In this document: positions 21,837 through 33,433 of the stretch, piece after piece | How the letters are laid out: the number at the start of each line of letters is the position of its first letter | How positions within the stretch are numbered: position 1 is the stretch's first letter | Assembly: GCA_021018995.1 (NCBI GenBank) | Contig: CM037588.1 | Coordinates: forward strand, 36,267,000 to 36,330,999 | Origin: Chloranthus sessilifolius | Lineage: Eukaryota > Streptophyta > Magnoliopsida > Chloranthales > Chloranthaceae | Direction: 5' to 3' | Length of the DNA: 64,000 nucleotides | Notes under the pieces: model-generated | The model's database searches: none | What the model saw: only the letters and a program-made list of their open reading frames with translations | What the model was told of the DNA's origin: nothing | Made by a program: the position numbers and the translations under genes

Positions 21837-24198
21837 GTTGAAAAGTTGGTCACCATACTCTAGCCGCAACCTCCACTGAATCCAATCCCAAGGAATTACA
21901 ATCCAATAACACATTGTAACTTCCATCAGGAACCAGGGCACCCAACTGATCGCTGCTTTCCACTAAAGCATGCGATCCAAGATCTAATAGAGGCAGGATA
22001 GCTCATTCCTTCGATAGCTCCCCAAGCAAATCTACACACCAACGGCCACCATTAACATGCTGGAGGAAGAAATGGAAGAGGTCAACCCCTTAGAATATAT
22101 CGATACGGGGGAAAGCTAGGAAACGCCAAGGCAGTGGAACCAAGAAAGTGAAACTAACGGGGTAGTCGAGCCTTTAAACATAGCTGGTTATATCCCAAGC
22201 CCAACACCCCAAGCAGTACCACTAGATCTGAGGTTGTATTCTCCCACACCTGCTCCCATTAATCAGGTCCAACCCAGTTGGGCCTCACCTCCAGTATACC
22301 ATCCCTTTTCAGCACCAAGCCCATCAATTATATGGTGCCCAGATTTACCTCACCCACTGAATAGCTCCCGTCAAACCACATTTGGCCCAATTTCGCCACA
22401 CCATCATCAGCCCATCTACCTTCACCTCCGGTACCAACCCAATACAGCAAGCCCAGTACTGTCGCACTGCCACCAGTATATTCACCTCCAATGCCAACCT
22501 AATATAGTTGGCCTAATTATGCCACATCATCATCAATTTAGTTGCCCCCTCTACCAGTCAACCACATTTGGCCCAACATTGCCACACCAGTCTCGTCAGT
22601 TCAATCATATCCGACATCTCCATCCATTTCGTTTCAAATTCTCAGACCAACATATGATCCCCATCAGGTCCCGTTTAACAACAAGCAAGCGGATGTCAAT
22701 ACAGGAGGCATGATGGAAGGGGTAGTTGAATTTATAACCCGATCAGGTAGAATCTCTTAACAGCCTGAGGTGCTAGTGTCAGCCCAACCAAAAGAAAGAA
22801 GAGAACCTACAGTGGTGCACCCTCCATCTGGGACCTATTAATGATGTCTCCACCACAACTCAAAGCTTTAATGGTGACACTAAAGGACACCCATGTATCA
22901 GACAAGGTCACCCCAGATGAAGTGGGGCAAATGATTGGACAAGTGTTGGCTCCTAATGCCATCTCATTTTCAGACGACAATCTTCTAGCAAGAGGGAACC
23001 ACTCCAGGTCCCTCAATATCACAGCAGAAATAAGGAACATGGTGATACCATTGATATTAATCGATAATGAATTAGCATTAAATGTATGCCTGTTGAGAAC
23101 CACGACCAAGATTGGGGTCGACCAGCCAGGACAGGGGCCCGAGGGTCTGATAATACCAGTAGAGAAGTAACAGGATAAGTTGATCTTGAGCTCACCATTA
23201 GGCCAATGACCTTCTCAATCCCATTCCAAGTCATGGACATTAAGTCCTCCTTCAACCTACTTCTAGGGTGCCCAGGGTTGCACGAAGTCAAGGCGGTGCC
23301 CTCCACCCTACATCAACAACTCAAGTTCAGCTCAGAGGAGAGAAATATATTTGTCATGGGGGAGGGGCAAGAAGAAAGAGAAAAAATGGCCCACAACATC
23401 AAAAATCTCAAGATATTGGATATATCACACATAGCTGAAGACACAGAGCTTCATAATTTTCAATATTATGTGTCAGTGGCAGTGGCGCCAAAATCCATCA
23501 AAAAGATTATCGAAAAAAATGAAGGAGGAATGATTGCGGTAGTGGCCATGCTCAAGAGGTGAGGCTACCAAAAAGAAAAGTGTTAGGTCCTTGCCTACAA
23601 GGCAAAAAAGATCTAGTCAAATCCAAGGGCGAACAGTGAGTCAAATTCGGCTTAGGCTACAAGCCTACCGAAGAAGAAGTCCAAGAGGCCAAGGAGAAGG
23701 CTCGAACCATTTTCGTGACCAAATCAAGGGGGATAGACCTAGAAGATGAACCCCGATCGCAGTCTGACATCCGAAGCACATTCATGAGCGCAGGGGTTAT
23801 CAAAATTGACCAAAATGGGGCAACACAGTTGACCCTGTATAAAAAGGCTGCCATCCACCAAATCAATCCCCAAATCATTCCCCCAGAATTTGAGATAAAC
23901 TTGACCTCCTTATCATTCTTCGAGGAGGAAGTACCCCCGCCCATACAGTAGCCAATCCTAAACTGCCCCAAACCTGTATTAACGTTCGAGGACCAGGTTC
24001 CGAACGAACCAATGGTGAATACGATGGAGGCAGACCCTCAAAAGCCACCTCAAACAGCCTCCTCCACTATAATAGGTAAAGGTGTGGTGACTCAGGTTAG
24101 GAATTGGGTGTCAATGCCCCTAACTCTGGAAGTACCAAATGGCCATAAATACTGCACCAACTTCCCAAAGAAAAAAACAAATAACTTATAAAAAGTGA
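21837..24198 (+). pseudogene. Element B Gag C-terminus, protease and G-patch region, degenerate
   Basis: It starts with a partial zinc knuckle (HCNFHQEPGHPTDRC), continues through a Pro-rich spacer, then the protease region (SLNITAEIRNMVIPLILIDN and FQVMDIKSSFNLLLG). Where A has a glycine in the active-site loop region, B reads DNELALN, so catalysis is lost. The G-patch equivalent near 23560 begins with TGA where A has Trp. The conserved tail (GYKPTEEEVQEAKEKAR as judged from the sequence near 23660) and VIKIDQNGATQLT follow in shifted frames. It ends near GTGAG 24195-24199, the same sequence that ends this ORF in A. Confidence 0.7.
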
Positions 24199-24927
24199 GG
24201 TTAGCCCTTGGCAGGCAATACCATGTGTATATAGAAACCCGCCTTGCTAAGGGCCCATCTCTGAAGAAAAGAAAATTCCGAAAAACATGGAAAAAACTAC
24301 AAAAGAGTCTAAAAATATTATCTTTTAAATTGAAAAGCCCGTCCGACGTGAAGTCGACCTCTTTCCAGTAGAAAAATAAGAAGAGGTAGGAGTCACGAAT
24401 CTAGATGGTGAGGACTTAATCGAGGAGCCTCCCAATGAGCTCCTTGAACAATATGCTAATTTTGAGCATGGCACTACCCGATTGTTGAAGAGACTGAAGA
24501 TGTCAATTGGGGCATCGATGAGGTTCCTAGAATCGCTAAGATCAGAATGTCATTGTCACCTGAGGAAACAAAAAAGCATGATTGATTTCCTTTGGTCATA
24601 CCAAGATGTGTTTGCATGGTCATACGAGGATATGCTTGGTTTGGATACCAATTTGGTCAAGCATGAGTTACCGCTGTATCCAGATGTTAAGCATAAATTA
24701 AGGCATCTCCGGCCCGAATGGATGTTAAAAGTGAAAGATGAAGTCATCAAGCAACACGACACGGGGTTTCTCATGGTCTCCTTATACCCTTTATGGCTAG
24801 CCAACATTATCCCAATACCAAAGAAAGATGGAAAGGTTCGCATGTGCATCGTTTTTAGAAATCTTAATAAAGCGAGTCCGAAGGACAACTTCCCTTTGCC
24901 ATACATTGACATCTTGGTCGATAATAC
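24199..24927 (+). pseudogene. pol: Element B reverse transcriptase, N-terminal half
   Basis: After a degenerate spacer, the RT fingers and palm are readable: DFLWSYQDVFAWSYEDM, then VIKQHDTGFL, then IIPIPKKDGKVRMC, then NFPLPYIDILVDN. Solo LTR C interrupts the frame at 24928. The continuation is at 53131, after the repeated AATAC. The catalytic YVDD is in the downstream half. Confidence 0.85.
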
Positions 24928-26331
24928 TGTTATTCTCTGAAAAGTACCACTTTTCACCCCTTAACCTGGCCCTTGATGGACCTCTGAGCATGTTAATAAT
25001 GGTTTTTAAGTGTGTTTGTGTAAATAATAGGAAAATTATAGCTTAAGATGCAATCCATCATTTGTCAAGCCAAGAAAAAAATTTTGACCTAAGTTGTGAA
25101 ACTGAGGGGTCTACATTGAAGGCATCATGGTGGTTCACACCATTATGGCAACATAGCATCCAGTGGTGTCTTAAGAGGCTTGTTGAAGGTGAGAAGTGGA
25201 GCCCAAGATGAGAGAAGATGCTATTGCTACATTCCACTTGTTGAGCACCTAGAAATAGGGATTCAATTTATTCATTCAAGCAAGCAAGCAGCTGCAACTG
25301 CTGTTGCACAAGTTGAGGAGGCCCTGTATTTATGGATCTCAGCAGCTAAATCAACCACTCAAGTAGGCATAGGAGCTGCTACACCATTCCTCTGAACCAC
25401 CTTGCTGCAACCAACCATCCAAACCCAAAGCTAATTTGAAGTTGTTGATGCTTAAGAATCAAGCACACTCAAAGACTGTGATAGTTGTAGTAGTTTCAAT
25501 CTCTAGTAGCATCTATAGCATTTCACCTTTATGAACTTCACAACAGTGCAACTCCTGTTGAGCTCACAGCTGCAACAAGCCTACCCAACTGCAAAATTCA
25601 AGCCAAGTTAAGATATGTATCTGCTGCAATGTTTAGAGCTGCACACCAGTTGCTGGAGCAACCAAATGTTACTAAGCACTTCATAATCATAGCAAAAGTT
25701 CATAAAGACCTAGGAATAGCAAGTTTCAAAAGCTGCTACACTATATATTCAAGTTGTGTGCTGATGCAATTCGCATACTCTCAAGCATTCCAACATGCTT
25801 TGCTGCCACAAAGAGCTCAAACAAGTTACACTTCAAAGCAAACTTCAAGAGTTGTTGCAGCACCCACTCCAGCATATCAGAGCCTGGTGCACTACTGTGT
25901 ATAATTCAAAGATCAGCACATGAAGCTCCTCGAGCAATTGAATGTATTTGTAGACACTCGAATTTGGCCCAAGGCCCGATTGAAACACATTTCGAGAGAG
26001 GCGCATTTTCGAGTTTTTGATGGCGTGTATGGAACCCTTAGGAATCACCCTAGATCCCCCAGGAACCTACCCCAAACCTTTAGAAACCAACCCCGACCCT
26101 TAGAACCCTTTTTAAACCCTAACCTAACCTTCCCAGGCAATAAGGAGGAGGGGTGCACCAAAATTGGCTACGACCCTCTACAGTGACCAACTCTTATACC
26201 ATCGAAGTGTAGAGGTTGTCAGCTTTCCAACGGTCTAAGAATTGCCCCAATCGGAGGTATATATCAGAAGATATGACAATCCGAACCCGGAGGGCAGGAA
26301 GGTAATTTCAAGGTGGCCCCCCCTAGGGATT

Positions 26332-26586
26332 TGGCCTGACTAATAGTCGCGTCAAGCTATTTCTCCCCTAGAAATGGCCTAGCGCAACTAATAGTTGCAC
26401 CAGGTATAATTTTTGTCTGGCGCAACTATTAGTTGCGCCAGGCCAATCCTCCCAGATATTAAGTCTGGCACAACTAATAGTTGCGCCAAATTTAAATGGT
26501 GGCCCCCACCCCGCAAACTAACTTCCAGCACTGTTCTTCACTGTTTTACTGTGCATTTGCCTGGCACAACTATTAGTTGTGCCAGG
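26332..26586. repeat. Palindrome cluster of element A, 5' LTR copy (5 units)
   Basis: Units are near 26332-26356 (degenerate), 26376-26404, 26417-26442, 26464-26490 and 26560-26586. The consensus arms are TGGCGCAACT and AGTTGCGCCA around AA/TA or TT/AT, giving a 23-base palindrome. The cluster lies 280-540 bp upstream of the TATA box. Confidence 0.92.
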
Positions 26587-26866
26587 CATATGAACAGTAA
26601 CTATGGGATTTTGCCCTGAATTTTGTGTTTAGGGTTTGACTTGTTGACCACCTCAACCTTTGGGGTATGTTTTGATAGTTCTGTTGCACCCATTCCTTAC
26701 CTATTTGCAACCCTCCAAGTGGCCTAAAGCCTCACCCCATCATCCACCATTAGAACCACCTTCACACCTTTTCAAGCTCTCAAAATCTTAGGAAACCTTA
26801 GATTTGAGATTACCTAATTGCTAACCCCAATTAGCATTTAATTAGCCTCCTAATCTACTCTTTTCC

Positions 26867-26874
26867 TATAAATA
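26867..26874 (+). promoter_or_regulatory. TATA box of the element A 5' LTR
   Basis: TATAAATA followed by GAGCCCCCC. It is conserved at 49900-49907 in the 3' LTR and as TATAAATAGAGAC in F. Confidence 0.75.
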
Positions 26875-27603
26875 GAGCCCCCCACCCCTTGGTTTAGGGG
26901 TTGAGAAATTTTCTGAAGAGAGAAAGAGCTCAAAGTGAGATGTTCTTCCTCCCTTTTGTGCATTATTTTCACCCAAATTTTAGAACCTCCCAAACTCATT
27001 TCAAGCTTGTTCTTGCATCCAAAACCCTTAGCCTAGGTGTGTGTGATCCCCTAGCCTCCCTTCCCTACCTCTTAGCTTCAAGTCCTAGGAGTTATAACTC
27101 CCATTTTTCACCATACAAGGCCTTCAAGAACTCATCAAAGCAAGCCACGCAAGGCTCCTCTACGGTGCTATAAGGGCCAGAGGGCTCCGGCTCTCCCCTT
27201 TCTTTTCCTATCTCTTTTTGGCTTTCCCTACTCTTTCATTTGTGCCGTTACGCCACCGAATTTTCAGTAGGAACGGAGGGGCACCAATAGGATTGGAGGC
27301 CCATTTGGGCAAGAGGGAATCATTTCCTTATCTTTTACATCATTTTATTTTTGGCCATTAGTAGAGACCGCGTTAAGCGGGTTGATCGGGTGTCTAACAC
27401 CTTCCCGATCGATAACCGAAGACCCTACCCAAGAGCCTTTGGTGTGGACCAGATTCAGAGTCATATTTTTAGCACTTAGGTGATCATAAAAAGAACTAGG
27501 TATCCTGGGACACCGAAAGCTCCTAGTGGCAACTCTATATTTTTTATTGTTAGAGTGTGCATCGTCGCGACGGGGATCGCATCAATTTCCACGGTTGCAC
27601 AGA

Positions 27604-27621
27604 TGGCGACTCTACTGGGGA
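27604..27621 (+). other. Primer-binding site of element A, tRNA-Arg type
   Basis: TGGCGACTCTACTGGGGA begins two bases after the LTR end. It differs by one base from the sequence expected for a plant tRNA-Arg primer. Confidence 0.85.
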
Positions 27622-27711
27622 CTAGCTAGTAGAGCTTCCCCTTGAACTAGGCCTATTTTTATTTTTCTAACATTTTATTGCTGTTTTTTCATTATTTTTG
27701 CTATTTTTTTT

Positions 27712-28080
27712 CACTCACCCCTCCGATTACGTCATTTTACTCACCCCTACGATTCCGCTTTAAATTTCAGCAATTTTTGCCTAGTCACTTGACTGGCATC
27801 TTTTTCACTCACCCCTACATTTCCGCTTTAAATTTTAGCAATTTTTGCCTAGTCACTTGATTGGCACCCTTTTTTTACTCACCCTTATGATTCCGTTTTA
27901 AAATTCAGCATTTTTCGCCTAGTCACTTGACTGGCACCTTCGTTACTCACCCCTACGTTTCCGCTTTAAATTTCAGCAATTTTCGCCTAGTCACTTGACT
28001 GGCACCTTTCTTACTTTCCTTTACAATTTGGCTATAATTTTCAGCACTTTATATTTCCCGCCTAGTCGCTTGACTAGCCC
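27712..28080 (+). repeat. Leader tandem repeat of element A with five small hairpins
   Basis: About five units of 68-75 bp each contain ACTCACCCCTACGATTCCG, then TTTAAATTTCAGCAATTTT, then GCCTAGTC-ACTT-GACTGGC. The stem-loops are at 27779-27797, 27847-27865, 27917-27935, 27985-28003 and 28060-28078. B and F have the same layout just after the PBS. Confidence 0.85.
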
Positions 28081-29059
28081 CGTCATTTTCATTTTACTTC
28101 TATATCCTAACAGTGGACACCGGCCGTAGTGGCGGCACGGGATAATCACCCCCGGTCTTTGAACTAAAGAAAACTTCCAAAAAAAAGAAAAAAAAACTTT
28201 GAAAAAATTAAATTGAACCAAGTTAGGGAGCTTAATTAATTTGTTTTGCGGGTTAGATTTTTCAAAGGGTGTTTAGGCACACATACAAACACCCGGGTCT
28301 TAGTATGGCGGCAGCCCCTAGTGATGATGATCCAGAAAAGTCCTAGCCCACCTAGTATCTGAGAAGGCACTTGCGTCGGAGGTATATCGGGTGGGTTCCC
28401 ATTTCGAAGCTTAAAACCCTTGGGGTGCGTGCTAGAGAGTTATACCGGACTCAATCCTTTAGGTGCGGTGAGGAGAGAATCGATCACCATAAAACAGCTC
28501 AATTCTCGGAAGCCTAGCTTCCACAAAAAACCAAAAAAAAGACTCATTTCGGGCATCAGCTCTTGTTCTCTGCATTACGAGAGGCAATTTTACTGGCGCA
28601 TGTATTAGTTGCGATTAAAACATCTTGGAATTATAATGGCGAACTAATAGTTGCGCCAGCTTTAAATTCTCAATTTTTACCTTGGCGCAACTAATAGTTG
28701 CGCCAGTGTAAAAGTCCTCCCCTGTAACCTGGGTGCAAGTATTAGTTGCGCCAGGTCTGTTTGGCAGCACCCAACCCGAATCCTTGGCCCTTTCCACCTC
28801 CTAAGCTCCCCGATCAGTGTGCATAGTGCCTTGTTTAGGTCCCGCCATCTCCAACACCCAATACTCCCCCGTCGGTCAAGAGAAGGCAACTTCTTTTTGG
28901 CTTATTTTGGGGGATCAGGTCATTTACCTCGATTTATGTGCCTTCAATAGATCGAAGGTTCTCCTTCGATTCTTCTGAAGTGCACCGAAACCGTTGCCGC
29001 CGGTCTTGAATTAAGGTACGAGAGCCACCCGAAAAGGGAATTCCAAGGCCTCGGAACCC
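28081..29059 (+). other. Element A leader between hairpin repeats and gag
   Basis: Non-coding. Blocks conserved with B and F include 28114-28142 (GGACACCGGCC, then GGCGGCACGGGA), GTATCTGAGAAGG near 28355, and GGTATATCGG near 28381. A palindrome cluster occupies 28591-28755, and CGGTCAAGAGA near 28872 marks the approach to gag in all three. Confidence 0.7.
28591..28755. repeat. Palindrome cluster of element A, leader copy (4 units)
   Basis: Units are at 28591-28614 (degenerate), 28636-28660, 28681-28707 and 28727-28755. They have the same TGGCGCAACT...AGTTGCGCCA consensus as in the LTR. Confidence 0.9.
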
Positions 29060-29119
29060 TTGTTTTTCAAAAAAGGTTTCATAAAATTCAAAAAAATATA
29101 TAATCAAAATCCAAAAAAA

Positions 29120-29957
29120 TATTTAGTTTGTGGTGCCGGCACAACGGCATCATCTTGCCCTCCGTCGTCCCGTAGGGGAAGAAGGAGGAGGATTTTTGGG
29201 CCTTATCCAAGGCACCCTTACCCGACCCGCTCCCAAAGAATGTCATGGGTAGTGGACCCAGTTTACGCCGATCCCGATTCATCCCCGCCACATTCTCCAA
29301 CCCACTCCCATTCGGGAGAAGTCTTTTCCACCATCCCCTCACCCAACCCCTTTTACCGTTACCGGCCCATTTGGCGCCCCCATTTTCCCAACCGATACCC
29401 CCCAAAATATCCAAAATCCAACCCCCCATTCTCCATCTTTTGCCCAAACCATACCCATGTCAAACCCATTTTCCCAATCCACATCCATGCCCCAATTCCC
29501 ATCATCCCCCTATAGACCCGATCCACCCACATTTACATACACCACTTTCACCCTATCCAACCCCCCACAAAATCTTCCATCCATCCGGGTCATGCCCATT
29601 TTTACCAGGGCCATGCCCAATTTTCCTCATCCTTCCTCATCATGCCACCCATCATCCCAAAACATACCCAATACATCCCCTCATCCACCCCATACACCCC
29701 CACCTACCGTGGCCATGCCCAATTATACCGGGGCCATGCCCAATTTTTCCACCACCTCCATCCCATCTATACCCCATCACCCCTTAAATCTACCATCCAC
29801 ATCCCACCCCCCTTCCATGGCTATGATGGAGAAGATGTTCCAAGCATACTCCTCATGGAGGGCTTCCCAAGATATCTCTCCTCCACACCCCACATCCATG
29901 AATCCATCCCATACCTTAGAAAACCTCCATGCTTCACTCCCTCATGACCCCCATCAA
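29120..29957 (+). pseudogene. gag: Element A Gag, proline-rich N-terminal part
   Basis: Readable from SCPPSSRRGRRRR through VVDPVYADPDSSPP. A frame change near 29450 follows, then MPQFPSSPYRPDPP and a His/Pro/Ser-rich region with repeats such as AMPN(F/Y), and MAMMEKMFQAYSSWRASQD at 29818-29874. This Pro-rich N-terminus also exists in B. The frame stops making sense at 29957, where an inverted duplication begins. The start codon is uncertain. Confidence 0.7.
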
Positions 29958-30628
29958 TGGGCCTTGTTGGGTCTGGCCTGATGGGCCTTGATGGGTCTGG
30001 CCTAATGGGCCATGTTGGATCTGGCCGATGGGCCTTGTTGGGTCTAGGCCATGGGCCCTGATGGGTTTGGGCCATGGCCATTGCTAGATTTGGGCCATGG
30101 ACCCCTGATGGGTTTGGATTTGATGGGTTTGGCCCAATGGGCCTTGAGGGATATGGGTAATGGAGTTTTGGGCCAATGGGCCTTAGGGATGATGGGTAGT
30201 GGGGTATTGGGCCATGGGGCCATGGGGCCCTGGAGATCATGGATGGTGAGGTATTGGGCCATGGGGCCCTGAGATGTGTGGGAAAAGGGGGTTTGGGCCA
30301 ATGGGCCTTGAGGTATGTGGGATTTTGGAGGTTGGGCCATTTGGCCTTGGGGTGTATGGATGGTGGGGGGTTGGGCCATGGGGCCTTGGGGTATGTGGGT
30401 GATGGGGATTTGGATGGTGTGGATTATGGGAGGTTGATGGGGGTCATGAGGGAGTGAAGCATGGAGGTTCGCTAAGGTATGGGATGGATTCATGGAAGTG
30501 GGGTGTGGAGGAGAGATATCTTGGGAAGCCCTCCATGAGGAGTATGCTTGGAACATCTCCTCCATCATAGCCATGGAAGGGGGGTGGGATGTGGATGGTA
30601 GATTTAAGGGGTGATGGGGTATAGATGG
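29763..30628. repeat. Fold-back inverted repeat inside gag (195-bp arms, 476-bp spacer)
   Basis: Arm 29763-29957 and arm 30434-30628 are reverse complements with about four mismatches (for example GAGAAG against GAGGAG). The spacer 29958-30433, read on the minus strand, continues the Pro-rich Gag sequence (QPPIIHTIQ, matching B's NQPPIIHTTQG). An inverted, partly duplicated piece of gag therefore sits here. The capsid core present in B (LPPKFKVPTF) is absent from A. Confidence 0.93.
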
Positions 30629-30639
30629 AACAAGAACAT

Positions 30640-32659
30640 AGCCAACACCAGGCCCAATAATAATACTACTCTGTTTCAATTTCAGGTGGCCCCACCAGCA
30701 CCTGTTAGGCCTGAGCAAAGAATGGGGAATGGGCAAGGAATGCAAATGACCCCAAAACAAAGGAGAGCCCACTACGACCGAGTCTTTACACCTCTGGGGC
30801 AATCTTTGAGTGTACTTTTGCCCCTGTTAGTAGAAAAGGGATTAGTGGCTATCAGCCAACCGCAACCTCCTCCTCACCCAATCCCAAAGAACTATGACCC
30901 AAATACCCACTGCAATTTTTATCAGGGTCCGGGTCACCCTACTAATCGCTGCTATCCATTGAATCACGCCATCCAGGATTTGATCGATGCTAGGAAAATC
31001 ATTCCCCCTGCACCTTCTCAGCATGCTAATATTCATCAAGTACCACTACCCCCACATCCTACCGGAGGAGCAGGTCCCAGACCCACCATCGGAATGATAG
31101 AAGATGAGGAGGAGTTCGAATTTGACCCATCCGATTACATCAATGATCGAGAGAGTTATGTAGCACCGCTATTAAGAAACGTTGAAGAGAGGAATATAGG
31201 GGTAGTTGAACCCCTAAATTTGTCAGATTATTTCCCCAACCCGACTCCACAAATTGAACCCTTGGATCTCAGGGCATACTTTCCATCACCCACACCCGTC
31301 AATTATGTGAATATCAATGCATACCAACCATACACCACAACCCCCATCAATTACCCTATAAATCCCCATGCCCCCAATCCTGCACCCGCACCCGCCAGTC
31401 ATCAATGGCCTACGCCTGCCCCATTTCAACTACAACCATACACCACAACCCCCATCGATTACCCTTTAAACCACCAGGCCCCCAATCCAACACCTGCACC
31501 CATCAGTTATTAATGGCCTGCGCCCACTCTATCACTCCCAGTTCAACCACCAACAGGTTCCACCACCCCGGTCAATTACCTAACAGCCCATCAGCTGCCA
31601 TCACTCACTAGCTATCAAGGGCCTACTTTTACCTCCTTCCCTTCAATGCCACCACCCTCAAACTTCACCACCCCCATTTGGCCCAATCTTTCCACCCAAC
31701 CCACTGCCACCGGGGTGAATCAAGTATTGCCCACACCTCCTGAGCCGACGATACAAGTATCTCAAGCATCGGCTGCCATACCACTCCAGCTCTCAGGACC
31801 AACCTATGATCCTCATCAGGCCTCGCTAAGCTACGAACAAATAGATGTCAATACTGGCGGTAGCAACAGAGATGGGGCAGTAGATTTTGTTACCAGGTCA
31901 GGGAGAATATCGAAGCAGCCCGAAGCACCAGCAGCAGTGCAGGCCCAACCCGAAGGAAAGAAAGACAGCGCGGTGAACCCCTTCGAGAAAATGAGTCGAG
32001 AACATATACTGGAGACTCAGCTGAGAAGAATGCCTGCCCATATCACTGTATGGGATCTGTTGATGACGTCCTCACTCCATTTCCAAGCATTAATGGGGGC
32101 CTTAAAAAATGCGCATGTATCACTCCAAGTTAGCCCAGATGAAGTCAAGCAGATAATTGGTCAAGTGATGGCTCCAAATGCCATTTCATTTTCTGATGCC
32201 GATTTACCTGAGGAAGGAGGTAGTCACTCAAAATCTTTAAATATAACTGTTGAGTTCAAAAATATGGTTATCCCCTTGGTACTAATCGATAGTAGGTCTG
32301 CATTGAATATATGCCCATTAAGAACTGCCACCAAGATCGGGGTTGATCCGTGCATGCTAAGGCCCACCAAAACCAGCGCTAGAGGGTTTGACAATACTAG
32401 GAGAGAAATAATGGGAGAAGTTGATCTTGAGCTATTGATAGGGCCAATGACTTTTTCCATCCTATTTCAAGTCATGGATATCAAATCCTCATTTAACCTG
32501 TTATTGGGGCACCCGTGCTACATGAAGTCGGAGCCATACCTTCCACGTTGCACCAGAAACTCAAATTTGCATCTGGGCATAAGATTATCACGATCGTTAG
32601 AGAAGGGCACAGTGAGAAAGAAAAGGCCGCCAATAGCATTGAAAAGCCCAATATGCTAG
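30640..32659 (+). pseudogene. gag: Element A Gag C-terminus and protease
   Basis: The frame resumes after the fold-back with FQFQVAPPAPVRPEQ and QMTPKQRRAHYDRVFTPLGQ. A zinc-knuckle-like HCNFYQGPGHPTNRC follows, then a Pro/Tyr/Asn-rich spacer with the phrase QPYTTTPI(N/D)YP twice. TAA 31511-31513 interrupts the same frame. The protease region then follows: VDFVTRSGRISKQP, EFKNMVIPLVLIDSRSALN and FQVMDIKSSFNLLLGHP. The expected Asp-x-Gly is Asp-Ser-Arg (Asp codon 32288-32290), so the enzyme is probably inactive. A frameshift near 32512 moves the end into the next feature's frame. Confidence 0.8.
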
Positions 32660-33432
32660 ATGTACCACACACCGCTGAGGACGTCGACGTCCACAATTTC
32701 GAGTATGAGGTGTCGGCAATACTCCCAAAACCCATCGAGGGCATCATATCTAAAACGGGAGGCGGTATGGTTGTGGCAGTGGCAATGCTCCAAAAGTGGG
32801 GCTATCAGAAAGGAAGGGGTCTGGGACCCAAATTACAAGGCAGAAGAGAGCCAGTTGTGGCTAAGGGACAGAAAGTAAGATTTAGGCTAGGATACAAGCC
32901 CACAGAGCAAGAGATCCGTAAGGCTAAAGAGAAAGCCAGGGTCGCTGCGGCTGCAAGAGCTCGAGGAATCAACATAGAGGAGAAACCTCACCCTAGACCG
33001 TACATTAGGGATTCCTTTGTTAACGCAGGGGTCGTAAAGATCGATCAAAATGGGGCAACCCATTTGACCCCACACAAAACCAAAGCCCCAGTCCATCCCA
33101 CCAATCCCCAGATCTCCCTTTCCAGCTTGGAGATAGATTTGGCCGCATTGTCCCTCTTCAAGGAACGATGGTCGGTACCTGAACAAACCCCCCCTGTGGT
33201 AAATCACCACGAAACTGAGTTATCATTTGAGGACCTGATCTTAGATGAAATGGGGATCAATATGATGGAGGCTGACTCCAATGAGCCATATCAATCAGCA
33301 CCCTCCATCCCAATAGGTAAAGAAGCGGCCCCTCAGGTACGCAACTGGGCATCTTTGCCCCAAACTCTGGAAGCAGGAAGTGGCCTAAAGTTTGGCACCT
33401 GTTTCCCAAAAAAAATAACCTATAAAAAGTGA
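32513..33432 (+). pseudogene. Element A post-protease region with G-patch motif
   Basis: After the frameshift the protein continues as LHEVGAIPSTLHQKLKF, an acidic stretch, then WGYQKGRGLGPKLQGRREP. The latter is a G-patch (Gly-rich motif with aromatic start) of the kind found after protease in Tat elements and betaretroviruses, thought to bind RNA. A basic coiled segment follows (PTEQEIRKAKEKARVAAAA), then VKIDQNGATHLTPH. The ORF ends at TGA 33430-33432, embedded in GTGAG. Both the end and the following overlap are conserved in B. Confidence 0.75.
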
Positions 33433-33433
33433 G

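Larger units (their letters stand above)
25949..27601 (+). repeat. Element A 5' LTR (1653 bp)
   Basis: It begins TGTAGACACTCG and ends GGTTGCACA. It holds a palindrome cluster (26332-26586), TATAAATA at 26867-26874, and a conserved end GGTATCC(T/C)GGGA...GGCAACTCTA shared with B and F. The 3' LTR at 48993-50635 is collinear throughout. Confidence 0.93.

Noticed and set aside
26332..26586. CRISPR-like array of regularly spaced palindromic repeats
   Set aside because: The context is a plant LTR. Spacers are irregular and repeated in the second LTR, and no cas genes are present. The units are LTR palindromes.
30044..30802. A 252-codon minus-strand open frame looking like a proline-rich gene
   Set aside because: It is the inverted gag segment of the fold-back repeat read backwards, plus the reverse complement of the resumed gag. 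It is not an independent gene.
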